Shown one piece after another: positions 1 through 12,456 of a stretch of 64,000 nt of DNA (its first letter is position 1; every line of letters begins with the position of its first letter). This DNA is from Crotophaga sulcirostris (lineage: Eukaryota > Chordata > Aves > Cuculiformes > Crotophagidae): contig VYZB01000211.1 in NCBI GenBank assembly GCA_013397455.1, positions 1,447,796 to 1,511,795 on the forward strand, given 5' to 3'. Below the pieces are notes generated by a model that saw nothing but the letters and a program-made list of their open reading frames with translations, was not told the DNA's origin and made no database searches. The position numbers and the translations under genes are program-made.

Positions 1-1940
1 TCTGTTCAAACCCTACCTCAACCTGAGTCAATTTTCTGTTCCAGTCAAGGCTCAAGGCTGGTCTTTGAAAGCCCCTTCAGTTGTCATTTAGTTTAGACAA
101 TACAGAGAGAATAAAAGACATTTTATCACTCAAGCTAAAGTCTAAGCTTATGAATCCAGACACCTTGGTCAGCAGTACAGAAATATGAAGACGTTTCTTT
201 TTCAAATAGTGAAACTGGAGCATGGATTGCTTATAAGTGACTCATTCACAACCATTTATGTATCTGCAGCCCTGTCTGGAAGTCAGCACTGATGGTTGGA
301 AACTCACCTCCACTCTAACTGTTACTTCACAGTCCTCAATAACTGCACTGTAATGGAGAAAACACCTTCCCTGTGTTTCACAGGCAGCAGATCTGTTCAG
401 TACCACCTGGTGCTGTTACTCATAAGGAATGTGTTCATAGCCCTGTTTCTTTCATGGCTGCTTCAAGCGAATTTTAAGAAAAATGGTCTGTCCTAACGGA
501 GCTTTGAGAATACACTTTTTAAAACTTTAAGGACTTTTAAGTCCTTAACTTAAAGGACATTTTCTTTTTTCCAATTAATGTGCTCGTCCCAGGATCCTCA
601 TTTTCCAGGATATAAATATTGCAGCAACTGGTTTTTTTTGTATACTCCTTTACTTTATTGTAATTTAAATAACACGCTGAAAAGCAGGGAAATCAATACA
701 TCCATGCTCCAACACAGTGCCACAGGCAGAGTAAATGACCTCTTTAAAATCCCTGTCGCCCTCGCTTTGAACCCCATGTGTTACAGCACACAGAGATGTG
801 GTTTGATACTACAGGGCACGCAGGAACTTGATGGTAAAGCAGATAAGCAAATGCAACAGCAAATGCAACCTCTATTTTTTTCCTTAAAAAGTAGTTTTAG
901 GCAGTTCATAAAAAGCTACAAATGATTAAGTTACAATATTTCAGAACAAACAAGTAATTTTCAGCAGAGTATCTCCACATTCAAACACATGTGAATGAAG
1001 ATGAGTCAAGCTGTTGAGATGTCCTAGTCCATCCTGTGCTACTGTTGTGTATTTACTGCACTTTAACTTTGACACAACAGCACGAAGAGAGAAAAAAATC
1101 CTCTTCCTATGTCTTCTCAGCGATTTATTTTGTGCACCTTGATCTTTAATCAGCATTTGTGGCATGAGGTGAGGAAAGAGGAGGGACTCTGATGCCACAA
1201 AACAGCTGGCTGAAATTGCTCCAGTCAGACTGGCATTCCTGGCTCCCCCAGTGCCTAGTCTGCAGAGGGGTCCCTCTCCCCTCTTGATTTATAGGCAGTA
1301 CAGTTGAGTTTTACAGCAAGATCCGGAATAGACCATCACCAAGCATCCCTTAGGCTGTTTAGCTCGTAGAAAAAGAAGGATGAGCTGATATTGCTTGGTG
1401 TCCCTGAGGAGGCCTTACCCGCCTGAACGAAGGGATGAGGCTGGCTTGCGCAGGAGGCACAGGCAGGAGGAGGGGAGAAGACAAAGCGCAACCGAGAAGA
1501 GGGAGGTTTAATGAACTGTTAGAATCTGATTAGAGGCTAATGTCCCTTTTAGTGCTTTGTACCAATTTACAGCTGATATACTTGAACCATTTTTCCCCAC
1601 TGGCTGTGATAAACTCATTAGCTTCAAAAATGCAAGCTAACCAGAGCCTTTGAAGTTTAAAACTGATAAATCATGAAAACCTGACTAGTTCATGTACCAT
1701 TTAACACATTTACATTTAACTAAATTTTCACAGTGCTCGCTTCCCCTTTTGTTCTCTAAAATCATCTTTCTTAAAAGCAGCACTCTGCCTTTTGAGCGCT
1801 GGTCTGAAGACTGAATGTAGTGAATAGCTTTGGCTTTTGGGTCATTTATAATTCAGAGTAGCAATAAACACAGAAGTAGATCCTTTCCAAACTATTTGAT
1901 CCCGTCTGCATTTATAATTAGAAGGACATTGTGTGACATA
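1..1940. other. Gene-free A+T-rich DNA
   Basis: No coding-like exon, repeat or RNA gene is recognised here. A small pocket with several CpGs at about 1400-1520 ends, on the minus strand, in a donor-like GG|GTAAGG. It could be a noncoding exon, but nothing else supports that. Confidence 0.5.
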
Positions 1941-2110
1941 TAGAATCACAGAATGGTTTGGGTTTGAAGGGACTTTAAAGACCATCCCGTTCCAACCCCC
2001 CTGCCATGGGCAGGGATACCTTCCATCAGGTTGCTCATAATCTTATCCAACCTGGTCCTGAACATCTCTAGGGATGGGGTATCACATCATATCCAGGGCA
2101 GGGGGAGGCT
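1941..2110 (-). mobile_element. CR1 LINE 3' fragment
   Basis: Reverse complement of the CR1 3' end. It opens with tagaatcacagaatggtttg, followed by the ccatgggcaggga and gttgctca blocks and a block for the end of ORF2. It is 5'-truncated and diverged. Confidence 0.92.
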
Positions 2111-5100
2111 GTGCCTGATAACAGCAGAATAGATCCAGTCTGTATGCTATACATATAGATAACATGTTTAGCTCGATAAATGATCCAGAAAGCTGATCTC
2201 TCCTAACCGCGCTTTCCTACCCTAATGAGTGTTTGTGCTACAGTATGTTCAAAGTCATTCAGCAAACAGGACATAATTGCCAAGGTTTGCACGCGGTGGG
2301 CAGCCATCTAAGGCACAGGGGCTTGACTCACCCCACAGGGACTGGGGGTGTGAACTGAGTTCCCCCAGGAGCCTCTCCAGTTGGTCAGGCAGAGTGAGCA
2401 TCCACATCCCAGGGAGGCCAGGCTGCTCCAGTGCCCCACAGTGACTGACGACACCCAAGAGACCCACCAGCAAAGACTGTCGATACAATGTCTTGAGTAG
2501 ATGTATTTTTCATGCTGCATTCCCCTCCTGGTTCACTCAACTCTTCCTCGACTGTGGCTGTTAAGTTCCAGCTCCCAACACTGCCCAGGCAAAGGTGACC
2601 TGAACTCGTGTGACAGCCCTTCCTTCTCTAATCTCCTACCTCCCACTCCAGCTCACTTTGTGGATTCCAGTCACCCATCTAGGCAAAGCACATAGCAGAT
2701 GAATGTCCTATACTGGGCACATAATCAAGTGTAACTCTCCATGACCTTTTCAAAACACCTTTTCTTTTGGATCAATAAACTAACTCATCCTAAAAGAGAT
2801 CAACCTCTCTTTCTTTGTGCCATCCGTTGGAGTCTTTCAGTAAACATATTTGGCCATTTATTCCCTTGAAAGACTAACTAAAAAACACAAACCAAACCCA
2901 GGTCTGTATGGGCAACATTTATCAGAGCAGTTGTTACAGAAGATGGATAAGTTTTTGGGTTCGTTCTCCTCTAGAATGGTCTGTATTTTCAGTACAGCAC
3001 TAGTGCAACTACAACAGAAATTTTCTTTATGAGGATGACTTTCTGTTGCAAGTTTTAATCAAATCATGTTCGGCTTCTTTAGAGGAAGAGAAAACAAAAA
3101 TAAAATGTCTTATCTCATCCTGGTGCAACCCCTCAGAATATCCTGTAGTGCTTATTGAATTATGAATTACACTATTACGAAATTTGGCTCAGTACAACGA
3201 GAAGAGTTGTGGGTTTGTAGCCAAGTTTTACTTTGGCCAAGCCATACATTTGAGAATCATGCTGCAAACTTTTAAAAACAGATGGTGCCACAACCAACCT
3301 CCTGCCCTGAGACTCAAACTAAGACACACTTGAACCCCTGCCATAAATTCTTCCAAGCACAAGATGACAGAAACTACACACCCTCATCCCATACCATGGT
3401 TGTTGCCTCTCCTATTCTCCAAGATTTTCAAGTTTAGTTGCCCAGAAACTAAATGATACTCTCCCAGAGATGGCCAAACTGTGATGGACACAACTCCACA
3501 GAGCCCCAGGAATAAAGCAGTGAACTCAGGCCTCAGAGCACCCAGAACTCTTGCATTTCATGCATGGAACAACAAACATTTATGGTCCTGTGCAAGACAG
3601 TCTCCTCCTCTTGTTACATTGGATGAATACAAGAGATGACACACAGAAGCAAGGTGGATGATACCAGTTACTGCTGTCACTAACAAAGGAAATGTGTTTA
3701 CTTAGTCATGCTGAAGAGCTGCACACTGAAAAGACAAAGCCACTGATGGTTCTGAACTCTTCCATGAGACACCAGAAATATTCAGCTGAAAACTGAATGC
3801 TTTGTAACCCTGGTGAGTTGACCTCGGGCAGTCACCAGATGCCCACCCAGACACTCTTGCACTCCTCCTCCTCAACAGGACAGGGGAAGAACATAAGATG
3901 GGAAAGTTCATGGGTCAAGATAAAGATAGGGAGAACACTTATGAGGTACTGTCATGGGCAAAACAGACTTGATTTAGGGCAAATTAATTTAATTTATTGC
4001 CAATTAAAATAAAGTCGGATGGTGAAAAGCAAAGATAAAAAATAAAACACCTCCCTCACCCCTCCCTTCTTCCCAGACCCAACTTCATTTCTTCATTCCA
4101 ACTCTTTCTTTACTTTCTGTACAAACTTAACTTCTAATGACAAATTTTGATTTTTGAGGAATGAAGCACCAGTTGGGGGAACAACAGTCTCAAATTCAAC
4201 AACACAGTTCCATAAAAAGTTTCAGGTTTAAGGGTAGTACTTTCGAATATCTAAGAGCTGAGAACAGCCTTCATGCAGTCTTCGTATCTTAAAGCTTCGA
4301 CCTGCCCTGCCTTATCTTCTAGTCATTTTACATAAGTTTTCTGCACATGCAGTAATTTCCAAAGTCATTATATTCTCGTTTTATGGTTCCAAATTTTGAG
4401 TAATTTTTGCCATCAGTATTCTTGATAGCTTAGTAACACAGATTTTCTGTTGTCCTTTTTTATAGAGACATCTTAAAAACATCACTGAACCACAAAGTAG
4501 CCTATGTCACTTATATACCCTTGTGATAAGATTATCTTGTTGATTTTTCTGAACATGAATACCTTAATTTATATTAGTCTTGTAACTTACATTACAATAG
4601 TGAAGTTATCCACTATTCAAAGCAACAGACAGCATAATACCTCAGGGCAAAAAATCTGAAGTGATCCACTCAAGGCAGAGCTTTTAAAGATCTGACAGAT
4701 CCTTTTAAGGATATGACTGTATAAGACTTCCAAGTTTGAAACTGTTTTTTCTCTTTGTTTCAAGGGATAATAGAAGAATGAAAGATTACCATCTCTTCTC
4801 AAATATAACTATATCCAGAGGGAGACAAAGTCAAGGAGAATGTCTTCTTTCTAAATTCTCACAGGATAGAATCATGCAATTGTCTACTACCTCAATCTCT
4901 GGAAAACCTTCATTTCCAGAGATGTCCTTTATTTACTACACAATGAGTTTTGTTAGCCACTTAAACGTAGTTATCTCTAGGGTGAAGGATACCAGTTAAC
5001 ATTGCCACAGTATGCGTAAGAGCAGTTCATTCTAAAAAGAGAAGGAAACAACTATCGGATAGAAAATAAAAGGAAATTTACGTGGCTAGAAGATAATCAC

Positions 5101-6053
5101 TCAACTGGGAGTTCTGCCAGGGAATCAAGGTTAACAGCCCATGTCTTGCCATAAGATCTTCATCATATGTAATTATGTCTATAGCTGTGTGAAATGTTCA
5201 TAATGAAAGCAGAGACTGGTAGTTCTGCATTTTATTCTTAACTTGACTTTCCAGAAAAGAAAAGGATCATTTGCGTTTATTGATGCTTCAAGTAAAACCA
5301 AAACAATTTCTTAAGGAAAAAAAAAACAACACCCACCACAATGAAGCCTTAAACTTCACATAAATGTGAAACTGGGTGGGATTGATGTGAATTCATTCCA
5401 ATTCAAAATGAAATTCCTTTAGTGAGAAGGGAAGGCAGAGTTTGCAGAAGTCTGGATGAGTAATGGACATAAAACCTGCAGTTTATGTCTTATCTAAAAT
5501 CCAAAAGCTTAAAACACCACACCAAGGGACTTCTGGAAATCTGCCAGGACAGCCATCCTGCATGTGACTGTGAAGAACAATTAACTAAAGCTCACAGCCA
5601 GGTTATTACTCACTGATCTATACACCCCTCTCTGCTCTGCATTTAACCCTGAACAGAGCTCAGGGTGGACCCAAACACAATGTATGAAATCCCATACATC
5701 TCCTCATGCCAAAGGAGGCTGTGGGAGGACGGCAGTCTGGTACGGGAATATATATTTCAGATATGCATCTCGATGGCTTCCAGTGATCACGGAGGCTTTG
5801 TAGCTATAAGCCTAGTAAACTTGCCTTCCAGGAAGGCCTCTGAGTGTGTTCTCTTACTACAATCATGAAGAGCTTAGACTTCAACAGCAGCTGTGACCTA
5901 ATGCTGTCGATATCTAAGAACCACATGCAATCACTCGCCATCAGCGCATGTTGTCCTTCTGAGACCCCCCTCTGATGTACCAGAGCATGTCCACTGTTAT
6001 CAATACAAAGATGTACACATGCAACATGACATGATGACATGGTTTCACTTTGT
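2111..6053. other. Gene-free DNA
   Basis: I see no exon with both splice sites and an open frame and no clear repeat. The short open frames in this stretch lack coding character. Confidence 0.5.
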
Positions 6054-6149
6054 AACATGGTTTAATAGGCACAGTAGCATTGTGGTATGGGGCTGATGGT
6101 AGGACTGGATCATCTTAGAGGTCTTTTCCAACCTTAATGATTCTATGAA
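6054..6149 (+). mobile_element. CR1 LINE 3' terminal fragment
   Basis: Only the last ~95 bp of a CR1 of the subtype ending atcttagaggtcttttccaa and then cttaatgattctatg. The sense strand is plus. Confidence 0.9.
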
Positions 6150-6295
6150 CACAAACTTCTCTAATTCCTATCCTTGTGCTTAGATCCCTTAAAAAAATGA
6201 AAGAAAAAAAAATCTAATTTTGAAGACAGCAGGTTTCCAAAAGTTGTTAAGCAGCCAAATCCCTAAAAATGTAGCAATGGTTTAATTTCACAATA

Positions 6296-6795
6296 TCACA
6301 GTATTACAGTATTACAAGGTTGGAAAGGACCTTTGAGATCATCAAGTCCAACCTATAACCCAACAGTAACACTAACACCAACACCAACCCATCATCTAAA
6401 CCATGGCATTAAGTGCCTCATCAAATGTCCTCTTAAACACCTCCAGGGACAGCAACTCCATCACCTCACCAGGCAGCGCATTCCAATGACCAATCACCCT
6501 TTCAGGGAAGAATTTTTTCCTGATATCAAGACTAAACCTCCCCTGACAAAGCTTGAGTCCATGTCCTCTTGTTCTGTCACTGGTCACCTGAGAGAAGAGA
6601 CCAAATCCTGCCTGACTACACCCTCCTTTTAGGTAGTTGTAGAGAGCAGTAAGGTCACTCCTGAGCCTCCTCTTCTCCAGGCTAAACAGCCCCAGCTCCC
6701 TCAGTCGCTCCTCACAGGGCTTGTGCTCCAGCCCCTTCACCATCTTCGTTGCTCTCCTCTGGACACACTCCAGTATCTTGACATCTTTGCTATCT
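6296..6795 (-). mobile_element. CR1 LINE 3' half with open ORF2 C-terminus
   Basis: A 500-bp CR1 copy in reverse orientation. The minus frame between about 6396 and 6860 stays open for 154 codons and matches the C-terminal part of CR1 ORF2, which follows the reverse transcriptase. Recognisable pieces are [29 protein letters not shown] and [14 protein letters not shown]. The reverse transcriptase and endonuclease domains are absent, so this is a 5'-truncated dead copy, though little damaged. It is not a host gene. Confidence 0.93.
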
Positions 6796-8002
6796 ATTTT
6801 TAAAAGTCTGTCTCTAGGTAAAAAGTTGAAGCCCAGATAATATTCAGAGAAAAGAACCACGATCTCATGTTTTGCTTCTGAAGTCTTTTTGGTTTGTTGA
6901 GGTTTAAATTAGTTATAGCAAATATAAACAGAATCGAGGAAATGGAGGCAGCTTCCAGGTGACAGAGGAGTGTCAAGTGCATTGGCAACTAGAGGCCAAT
7001 CTGCTATTTCTCAGACTCAGCAGGCAACTCTGTCAGCTCAGATGGCTTAAAATCCCTTTACATCAGCTCTGCTCTCCTGCCACTTTTGGTTATCTCTACA
7101 AAGAATTATCAATCATTTCAGTAGATTGTAATTCAGACACAATATGTTACAAGTAACAGTGATCACACCAGAGTCATATATTTAGCTTCAATCAACGTTA
7201 CTAGCGTCATCATTTTCCTCCTAATACACCCTTCACAGAGTACAGAGTATTTGATAAGATTTTTGTGAATACAAATGGTTTCAAAAAGTACTTATGGATT
7301 TTCTTTATCTTACACTTAAAAGTCCTGCGTAACAAAAGAAAAGATCCCCTCCAAATCAACAGAAAAAGAAAGAGCCAAAGAAGAGCCATCATTTAGGAGA
7401 GATATATAGTTAAGAATGGGTAAGTCTGGAAAAAACATGCATTGCACTTACCTTTACACAAGAATTAATTTTAAAAAGCCCTTTTCATAACACTTCATGA
7501 TGCATAATAGTAAAAAAATATCCTCCCTTTGAGTGTTTAAAGCACAGACAAGTAGTGAAGACTGTTATCAAGTAGAAATCTATGGCTTTTTCACAAAAAA
7601 ATACTAGTAATTGACCTAGGTTGCCACCTTTACCTGACAATAGTCAAGTTGTTTTAAAAACCTACTACTCAATTTTCAAAACAGTTTTCTACTATCTTAT
7701 GTCAAATGTCCTCAAGTTTAGAGAAGAGTTTGAAGAATACGAGACTCAAAATTAAAAGCAAACATCACCATCTCCCTTAAAAAAAAAAAGCGATGGGAAA
7801 TAGAAAAGAATTCTCATAGGCCTATAAATATTACATCAATCAAATTTACTAAAACATATACTACTTAAAAGTTACATCTAATATTAGGTGGGCTGTTGTC
7901 TCAATTATTAAACTCGAGAAAAAAAATACACAAATAGCTAGTGAGAAGAGTGGCAGGTCAGGTTTTAATTCAAGAGGTCCCCCGGCTCTTGCCTTTACCA
8001 AG
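6796..8002. other. Gene-free DNA
   Basis: No gene or repeat recognised. Two strong donor-like sites on the minus strand (near 7452 and 7631) have no open exon behind them: the adjoining sequence has stops in all frames or allows only a tiny exon. Confidence 0.5.
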
Positions 8003-8299
8003 GGGTGCTGGTTGACAGCAGCTGAAGATGAGCCACCAGTGTGCTCAGGTGGTCAAGAAGGCCAACAGCATCCTGGTTTGGATCAGAAATGGTGAGGCCT
8101 GCAGGGGTAGGGAAGTGATTGTGCCCCTGTACTCAGCACTGGTGAGGTCACACCTCAAATACCGGGTTCAGTTTTGGGCCCCTCCCTACAAGAAGGGCGT
8201 CGAGGTGCTGGAGCAAGTACAGAGAAGGGCAATGAAGCTGTTGAAGGATTTGGAGCATAAGTCTTAAAAGAAAGATCTGAGAGAACTGGAGCTTACCAG
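8003..8299 (+). mobile_element. CR1 LINE ORF2 fragment (5' piece of a mosaic)
   Basis: Plus-strand CR1 ORF2 covering the end of the reverse transcriptase region. The 8028-8267 frame contains [35 protein letters not shown] and [16 protein letters not shown]1 similarity stops abruptly at about 8299 and resumes at 8755. Confidence 0.92.
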
Positions 8300-8754
8300 C
8301 AAATACACAGTGACTGAAATTCTACTCTGAATTCAGCTCTCACCTGCTCTGGAAGGAAAATGAGTTGCAAAAAGCATAGGGAGCTGGCTGGCATACTTCC
8401 CCCTGCACTTGCCAACAGGCAAGGTCTGATTCCATGAAGACAGATACAACACAGCCCCGCCTGCACACTGGAGAATAAAGGGAGTATTTAGCATGCAGTA
8501 GTAGCCATGGTTTAGTCCAAAATTTTTGTCTGACATGTCACGTGGCAGCCCAAATGGCCAAACATAGCTGCTCTTCGCCAAGAAGACAAGATGCTGCCTT
8601 TAGTGCCTGCTTGGCTCCATCACTGCCTGCAGTCCAAGGGGACCATCATCTCAAAGCGACATTGCCTTCAGCTCTGCGACCTCAAAAGCCCTGAGGGAGC
8701 AGTGAAATAACTGCATAGGGAGTTTCACAGGCCTGAAGATCATTGCTTCCTCGT
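8300..8754. other. Non-CR1 segment between two colinear CR1 pieces
   Basis: About 455 bp of unidentified sequence replaces roughly 110-140 bp that CR1 should have between its ORF2 piece and its tail. No open frame or repeat motif is recognised in it. Confidence 0.6.
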
Positions 8755-9030
8755 TACTTGTAACAGGACACGAGGAAAGGGCCTCAAGTTGCACCAGGGG
8801 AGACGTACAGTGTGTATTCAGAAAAATTTATTTACTAAAAGAGTACTAAAGCACTGGAACAGGCTGCCAAGGGATGGGGTGGAGTCTCCATCCCTGGAGG
8901 TGTTCAAAAAGCGTATAGACACGGCACTTCATGACATGGTTTAGTAGGCCACAGTGGTGTTCGGCTGCTGGTTGGATCTGATGATCTTAGAGGTCTTTTC
9001 CAACCTTAATGATTCTATGATTCCATATCA
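8755..9030 (+). mobile_element. CR1 LINE 3' fragment (3' piece of a mosaic)
   Basis: Same orientation as the piece at 8003-8299 and colinear with it. It includes the ggaacaggctgccaa block, cctggaggtgttcaaa, gacatggtttagtagg and the terminal cttaatgattctatgattc. Confidence 0.93.
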
Positions 9031-10504
9031 TAGGACACATGTGCAAGGAGTGCAGCTGGTTCTCACCAGATCCCAGAAGCAGTCTGCCATGGTTCACAGA
9101 GAAAGTCATAGATACGATAGGCAATAAGCAATGCAATCAAATGTGTTCTTTCAATGGCCTAATTCCAGCTGCTAGGAAGAGCTGTAGCCACAGCCTTTGC
9201 CCCAGCAGCTCCATCAGAGCAGAAGCACTGCCAGAGTGCCGTTGTTTGCAAAACTGCATGTAAAGAGTGTTTGATTCATGCACATACTCAAACAACCAAG
9301 GAATAACTAAATAAAGCTGAATGATTGCATGCTTAGATGAAAAAGTCAGACTATTTGCTAGAAGCTAAGCATCACTCCATCACCTTTCCCTGCACCTTTT
9401 GCACAGCACTTTACGTGTGCATGGAGAAATGGTAATTGCTTTATATGCTTCTTGCCGTGGAGTAAACAAACTGCTTATTCTGACATTTCAAAAGAAAGGT
9501 TGTATGCTCTGATGAAACTCCCAAACTGCAAATGTTTAACATCCTGTCGCAACCCGATCTCTGTTCTACTGAACATGAGTTTGAGGTTTTTCTGCTCCCC
9601 ACAGGCTTTAATCCAAACTCCTGGGAAAATATGAACATTAAAGCTGGCGAGTAGCGCTCAGTACATTCCAAACAAAGGGTAAAATTTGACTTTTGTTCAT
9701 TTAATGAATGAATTATAAAGCATCTTAATTCATGAATGAGAATTAGTAATTATGGACCAAATATGTGAACAACATTCTCTAAAACAATGTACTGCTCTCA
9801 GACTGCTCATATCAACTTCTAGACAGAGGTTGATACCTGATTGCTCACGTGAGGTGTTTTCTTACCAAAGAAATGATGACCAAAATGCTTATGTGCAAAA
9901 CTGTCACATTAGATTCCACAAACAATAAATTACTATGGAATGAGGGTCCACTTTCAAGGCAATTCTAAATAAGTGCTAAGAATTTCTAATTAACAAGTTT
10001 CACATGTTGCCAAAACACATTACCCACATACTCTTAGAGAAGTTGTGATTTCTCAAACACATTTGGAAAAAAGTGTACTGCACATGCATAAAATTACTGC
10101 CAATAGCTAAAATTACTGCCAATAGCTAAAATAACTGCAAAACTTCAAGAATAGAGTATTTTAAGTAACTATGGATCTAGTCATAAAAATGACAGGAAAA
10201 CATCAGAAAAAGAAATATATGAGCAGCACTTATAGCACTTCTTTAACAGATGCTTTGAACTTTCATTAATACATTTTTAAAATTTACAGATATCAAAATT
10301 GCTATTCACTGCCAATCAAACTGGGCATATATATTAAATTCAAGGTTATAAACAAAATATATGAGCGTGCATCTATGGGAAAGACAAGATAAATGAGTAA
10401 TTAATTTGTAACAGATCATTTTACAGCACGAAATGTAATGACAATGTAACCCTGCAAAAATTCAGAGAACAATGAATGCTATCACAAATGTGGGATTTTT
10501 ACAT
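9031..10504. other. Gene-free A+T-rich DNA with a 19-bp tandem duplication
   Basis: No gene seen. A unit containing aaattactgccaatagct is present in direct tandem from about 10090 to 10127, with a third partial copy to about 10138. Confidence 0.6.
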
Positions 10505-11156
10505 TCTTAGGATAACTCAGATGGGAAGGTATCTAAGGAGGTCTCCAGTCCAACCTCCTGCTCAAAGCAGGTGCAGCTCAGATGTCAGACCAGGCTGCTC
10601 AAGGTTAGATCCAAAAAGGTCTTAACAACCTTGAAGGATGGAGATGGCACAATCTCTGGGCAACCTGCTCAATTGGGAGACAGCCCCCATGGAAAAAAAA
10701 ACAGTTTTCCTCAAATCCAGTCTAAACCTTTTTTGGTTTCAATGCATAATCTCTCATTCTCCCACCACACATGACTATGAACTGACCAAGATTCCCTGAG
10801 CCCACACACATCCTGCCAGTCTTTGCCCATGTGATTGTGCACCCACCAAGGCTGTAGTAACTGTAACTCTAAGACACTAGAAGGCTGTTGGAAGACACCG
10901 TTGAAAGCCTTGCAGAAGCTGAGGTGAATGGAGTTCACTTCTCTACCCTCACCCACTATTCCAGTCACTTTACTCTGCAGTTGCCAATCGGGTGGGTCAG
11001 GCATGCTTCGTTTCGGGTCAATGCTGACTGTCCCAGCCATCTTCCCCTTCTTCACGGTGCCTAGAAGTCTCTTCCCAGAGGACTTACTCTATGATTTTTC
11101 TGTGGACTCAAGGAAGGCCGACTAGTCCGTAGTACCCCAGATTGCCCTTTTGGATT
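10505..11156 (-). mobile_element. Old CR1 LINE, 3' part including reverse transcriptase fragment
   Basis: Reverse-strand CR1 of an older subtype. The 3' part (10505-10790) has the ctccagtccaacctcctgct and gaccaggctgctcaaggtta blocks. From about 10830 the minus frame shows a reverse transcriptase stretch with EGREVNSIHLSFCKAFN, the family's motif-A region (D-x-x-KAFD), here with the aspartate lost. A large internal deletion separates the two parts. It is interrupted at about 11156 by a younger CR1. Confidence 0.85.
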
Positions 11157-11486
11157 TACCTGAAAGAGAGTGCACTACTGCTACAGGAAAGATGGGAAAG
11201 GGGCTCTCTATCAGGGAGTGTAGTGATAGAAGAAGGGGTAATGGCTTTAAGCTGAAAAAGGGGAGCTTTAGATTAGATATTAGGAAGAATCTTTTTACTG
11301 TGTGGATGATGAGACATTGGAACAGACTGCCCAGGGAAGTTGTAGATGCCTCACCCCGGAGATGTTCAGTGCCAGGTTGGATGAGGCTTTGAGCAACCTG
11401 ATCGGGTGGAAGGTGTCCCTTCCCATGGCAGGGGTTTGGAACTGGATGACCTTTCAGGTCCTTCCCAACCCAAACTATTCTATGAT
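11157..11486 (+). mobile_element. Younger CR1 LINE nested inside an older CR1
   Basis: Plus-strand CR1 3' end, starting near the block before the ORF2 C-terminus and running through aatggctttaagctg, ttagattagatattaggaag and gatgaggctttgagcaacct to ctattctatgat. Host CR1 sequence continues colinearly on both sides, so this is an insertion. The minus-strand 180-codon open frame across it (11122-11664) is a fusion of antisense and sense CR1 and is not a gene. Confidence 0.93.
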
Positions 11487-11880
11487 TTGCCTTCTTGTAG
11501 TCATCAGGGATCTCCCATGGCCTCCAGCACCTTTCAGGCATGGTACAGAAGGGTGCCACAAGGACACTGGTCAGCTGTTGCAATGCCCGTGCAAGCATGC
11601 AGGTGGGTCCCACAGGCTTGTTTGGTTGAGTAATCTCAGGTAATCCCTGGGACGTGGTCCTCATTCATGATTGGTGGTTGTTTGCCTTGGGCCTTGTCTC
11701 TGAACATGAAAGCTGTGCTGGTGAAGGCTGGTGCAGAGAAGGCAATGTAGTACCTCAGCCTTATCAGTGTTTGCTTCACCCACCTCATTCTGACACAGAT
11801 CACTGTCCAGCACTGGAAGCCACAACTTCCCTGCTTAGAGAATATGGTCTCCTGACAAGTCCGCTTGTCTGATGAGCTGG
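11487..11880 (-). mobile_element. Old CR1 LINE, reverse transcriptase N-terminal side
   Basis: Continuation of the 10505-11156 element beyond the nested insertion. On the minus strand it reads LARALQQLTSVLVAPFC, PERCWRPWEIPDDYKKAN, matching the CR1 reverse transcriptase region for (elad)viaxplsxifexswrxgevpedwkkan. Similarity fades near 11880. Confidence 0.82.
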
Positions 11881-12456
11881 AAATTGGTTCAAAACCAATT
11901 GGACTTTTCTACAGATTTGCTTATCTAAAGCTATCTAACACAAAAATACAGATACAACCTCTGGCTATAGAAGTATTTGAGCCCTAGATTTTTCACAGAC
12001 TTGGAAGCTGTACCAAGGCAATATCATCACTTACACATAGCCTGGCTACATCCTTTCCCTAAGTATCTATCTCTTGTTGACTGTTTTAGAGAAAGCATAC
12101 AAGGTAGACAGTCCTTTGCTCTGACAGAAAATGGCCATGTCTATATTCCTATATATTTTCTTTAAGCATAGTATATGCCAAAAATATGAAAGTTAAACCA
12201 ACCCTAAACCATGGGATTCCAGTCTTAAGACTCGCTTTCAATAATGAATTCTTCTGCCAAGTACTTGATACATATCACTGCCAAAAAGGGACCTTAAGGT
12301 AGGTGGGCCACTGTCTATTCTTCAGCATTCCACTCCTTATGAAAGGTAAACAAGACGGTCAGCACATGGCATCTACTAAAATGATCTCTTCAGAGCCCTC
12401 TTTTTGTTTCCCTCAGCCACTATTCAATCACTGAAAATCCAGCAATAAAATCTTTC

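Noticed and set aside
7440..7700. Two near-consensus donors (GTAAGT, GTAAAG) on the minus strand
   Set aside because: The sequence before them has stops in every frame or allows only a tiny exon. They are downstream of the gene's polyadenylation signal.
11122..11664. 180-codon minus-strand open frame, the longest in the window
   Set aside because: It runs through antisense sequence of a nested CR1 and sense sequence of the older CR1, so the product is a fusion of retrotransposon debris.
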